From positions 185,975,770-186,039,769 of the forward strand of contig NC_081406.1 of the NCBI RefSeq assembly GCF_030272615.1: a stretch of 64,000 nt of DNA, written 5' to 3'. This DNA comes from Cryptomeria japonica (Eukaryota; Streptophyta; Pinopsida; Cupressales; Cupressaceae). The notes below the pieces were generated by a model. It was not told the DNA's origin and did no database searches. It saw only the letters and a list, made by a program, of their open reading frames with translations. This document shows positions 61,685 to 64,000 of this stretch, one piece after another (the stretch's first letter is position 1; each line of letters begins with the position of its first letter). Made by a program: the position numbers and the translations under genes.

Positions 61685-63928
61685 ATGGCAACTTTAGGGT
61701 CGACTTCTTCATCACCCTCATTTGAAAAATGTCTCTCTCATTACCAACTAACTCTCTCATTTGATGGAGTGCAGGTACCACCAAATAGGTATTTGTCAGA
61801 TGTGTCTTCCTCGAGTGAGGGAAATGTAGGAATAGTCGACAAAAGTGAGACATGTAGTAGGTCTAAAATAGGGAGATCAACTAGAAGTCAAAAGATTAGA
61901 AGTAAATTCAGTAAACGCATGGAATTTTTCCTTGCTCAAGGGGGGTCATGTTCTTATGATGATGAGACCAAAGGCGACATCGAGGTGCCCTTGAGGTACA
62001 AACATCTAGAGAAACAATGGGTACCAAAGGAACTTCCTCCAATAAACACTGATTTTTGTGTTAACAAGAGGATATATCGCATAACACCTTCATTGTTACA
62101 TGGTTTGGGCCTATTTTCCATGGATGACATAAAGGTATGTTACAACAAAGTTGCTGAATTGATGGAGTATGTTGGACCTTGTTACAATTACAAAAAATGG
62201 ATGTAGATTGTTCGATATAAAAAAGTATGCATAGGTATAAACTATCAGCAAATTATATACAACAGAAAGATAACGATCAAACTAAATGAGTGGTTGTATA
62301 CATTGATGGAAGGCCAAAATAAATAGGAAATATTGCAGGTTTTATAAATAGTACGCGACCTGGGTCAGCTAATAAGAAACTCAATTGCATATTTGAGGCG
62401 CGCAAGGGAAATTGTGTATTCGTATATGTGATAAAATCAATAAGTGCGGGGGAAGAGCTGCTAATCGATTACAATTTGAATTGTATAGATACAAACAAAT
62501 TTACTAACATGGGGGTGGTGCGTACAATATACCATTTAAACCAACCTCCAATTAATGACTCCAATATACTATCTTATTATTAAGTTTTTTTGTTGTCTAT
62601 TGGTTTCATTTTGCTAATGTGTTTATATTTTTTCTTTGTCACAGGGCAACCTAGATCCATCACATAGCATAGACAGGGATGTAGGTCCCGACACTTCTAC
62701 TGAGCAAGTAAACCTCACTGTAATTGTACAAATTAGATAGAAGCAAACTGTTACATGATTATGTTATATTTTTTACTGTTTTGGATTAATTTTGATAGTG
62801 TTAATAATATTCTTGTCATAGACAGATGTTCGAAGAAAGGGAAAGGAACCTCCCTTACATCAGCACCTCAGCACAGTATTAAGCGATGAGGACTACACAA
62901 TTTCTACAAACCCTGTAGAAGTGATAAAAGTGTCTATCACAAATATTAATAAAGAGATTGTTTCTTTGGTATGCACGACCCCTCAGACTGATGAGATAAA
63001 AGATAGGCTGAATCAATTGATGCAAGTAGTAGAAAACATGCGACTAAGCAATAATGAAAACTTTAATTATAACAAAAGTTCAATAATGGTCTATATTTTA
63101 TACTCTTTTATGTCACTAACTAAAATATGTACATGTTGTTTTTACAGAATTTCATGTGTGATCTTCAAGCTGGTGGACATGATCAAGGTATTGCAGGTAG
63201 TGCAGGTGATGACCATGTTCTATACATTAAAACTACTCCTTCTTTGGACTTGTGAACTTGATTTTTTAATGCTAGTGTTATTTGCATAGGCATTTCCCTA
63301 TCTATACTATTTTTCTCTCTTTAGAATGAATAATAGTAAGTTTTGTGTGTATATATGATTGTAATAATAGTTTATTAAATTGTTAATAAAGTATTTAGTT
63401 GCACAATTAGAAGTTCTCATTTGATCTGATCTGATCACTTGTATTTTAATTTACTATTATTAAATTATATTTCAAAGTAGGGACATTACAAAGACCAATA
63501 AGACAACATAAAGTTTGACAACATGAGATAACACATTGAAGCAATCTAAATAAATAGATTCCATGGACTATCTTCTATAAGGACTATACTAGTTTCTCAC
63601 TTACATTGTCCTCTTGTCACAAATTTACATACCTTTGTCCTGCATCAAAACCTACCTTCCTTATTCTCCTTCATATTGTTGTATCATTAAGATTAGTATT
63701 GAACACTTAATAAAGGTTCATATTTCTTTGCAACTCTTAATAAAGGTTCATCCTTGTTTACAATTCTTGCAGTTTTCATTTATTTAATGTATTATTCTTT
63801 AGGTGTTGCCAATGTTCCTATGGAAAGGCCACCCCATTCGAGGTTATTGCCAAATGCAATGTCGGCAATAGGCAGCATGCAGACATCCTCTACTACTCAT
63901 CATGTTGACCCGTCCAATATTGGTAGAT
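61685..63928 (+). pseudogene. SET-domain protein gene, multi-exon, continues past right edge
   Basis: From the ATG at 61685 a Ser-rich, basic N-terminal region (RSKIGRSTRSQKIRSK) leads to LRYKHLEKQW and the SET start LLHGLGLFSMDDIKV, VAELMEYVGPCYNYKKWM (to 62206). After a shift and stops the domain continues: VVVYIDGRPK, GNIAGFINSTRPGSANKKLN, NCVFVYVIKSISAGEELLID then YNLNC (62300-62480), which are the N-region, the NxxC-like and the EELxxDY motifs of SET methyltransferases; the style is nearest to ATXR5/6-type plant enzymes. Further likely exons: 62644-62708, 62822-63065, 63147-63255 and 63803-63928. SET proteins methylate lysines, often on histones. Two or more stops in the domain point to a pseudogene copy or an unrecognised intron. 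Confidence 0.7.
63256..63802. other. Probable intron or intergenic sequence
   Basis: AT-rich with no coding signal. A GT-AG interpretation would join 63255 or an earlier donor to the acceptor at 63802 (ttctttag), where the text GVANVPMERPPHSRLLPNAM begins. Confidence 0.3.
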
Positions 63929-64000
63929 CCCTCTTTTTCTCTCTCTTTTGTTATCTGTTTATTTCCCTTGAAGTGTTCTTTCTTGGGGAAATTTCATAGT

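Overview
The window reads as nuclear DNA of a seed plant with a very large, repeat-choked genome, most probably a conifer. It is AT-rich, its genes have introns, and nearly everything recognisable is a decayed transposable element: Ty3/gypsy (Tat-like and chromovirus), Ty1/copia with C-tract LTR ends, a TNP2-type (CACTA) DNA transposon and an L1-type LINE. Several are nested in one another. The conifer assignment is inference from overall style; no diagnostic host gene fixes the species. No bacterial features, CRISPR arrays, tRNA or rRNA genes were seen.

Layout, left to right. 1-6343: minus-strand Tat-like Ty3/gypsy element cut by the window edge, with an extra RNase H between protease and reverse transcriptase. 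6349-9590: decayed minus-strand ORF of about 1,080 codons ending in coiled coils. 9936-10975: minus-strand PPR pseudogene. 11065-11282: cluster of hairpin repeats. 11854-20690: plus-strand chromovirus whose gag is split at its fifth codon by a solo copia LTR with a perfect 5-bp target duplication. 20697-22840: 3' end of another LTR element carrying a coiled-coil ORF, a polypurine tract and an LTR. 24995-25335: CT-rich microsatellite.

26861-30399 holds the best candidate host gene: a six-exon RLCK-VII (RIPK/PBL-like) kinase with consistent GT-AG junctions and an open frame of 382 residues, but with unusual residues in two kinase motifs. Its first intron contains an array of degenerate copies of the start of exon 2. 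31493-32925 is a copia relic; next to it lies a minus-strand gag-protease-only Ty3/gypsy element (32926-38230).

40180-51373 is a second decayed coiled-coil ORF on the minus strand, split by a complete copia element (44615-51288) at about codon 28 and by a copia LTR fragment (42682-44158). 53340-58762 is a TNP2-family transposase gene with introns, an internal deletion and an LTR insertion, ending in a (GAT/GAC)n tract that encodes a poly-aspartate tail. A 5'-truncated LINE with a perfect 15-bp target duplication follows (59112-61229). The right edge (61685 onward) encodes a multi-exon SET-domain protein in the same orientation as the transposase.

The points most worth follow-up are the SET-domain gene beside the TNP2 transposase, the coiled-coil ORF present at three loci, the exon-derived repeat array in the kinase intron, and the poly-Asp tail. 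Only the kinase looks like a possibly working host gene; the other coding regions carry stops, frameshifts or deletions.
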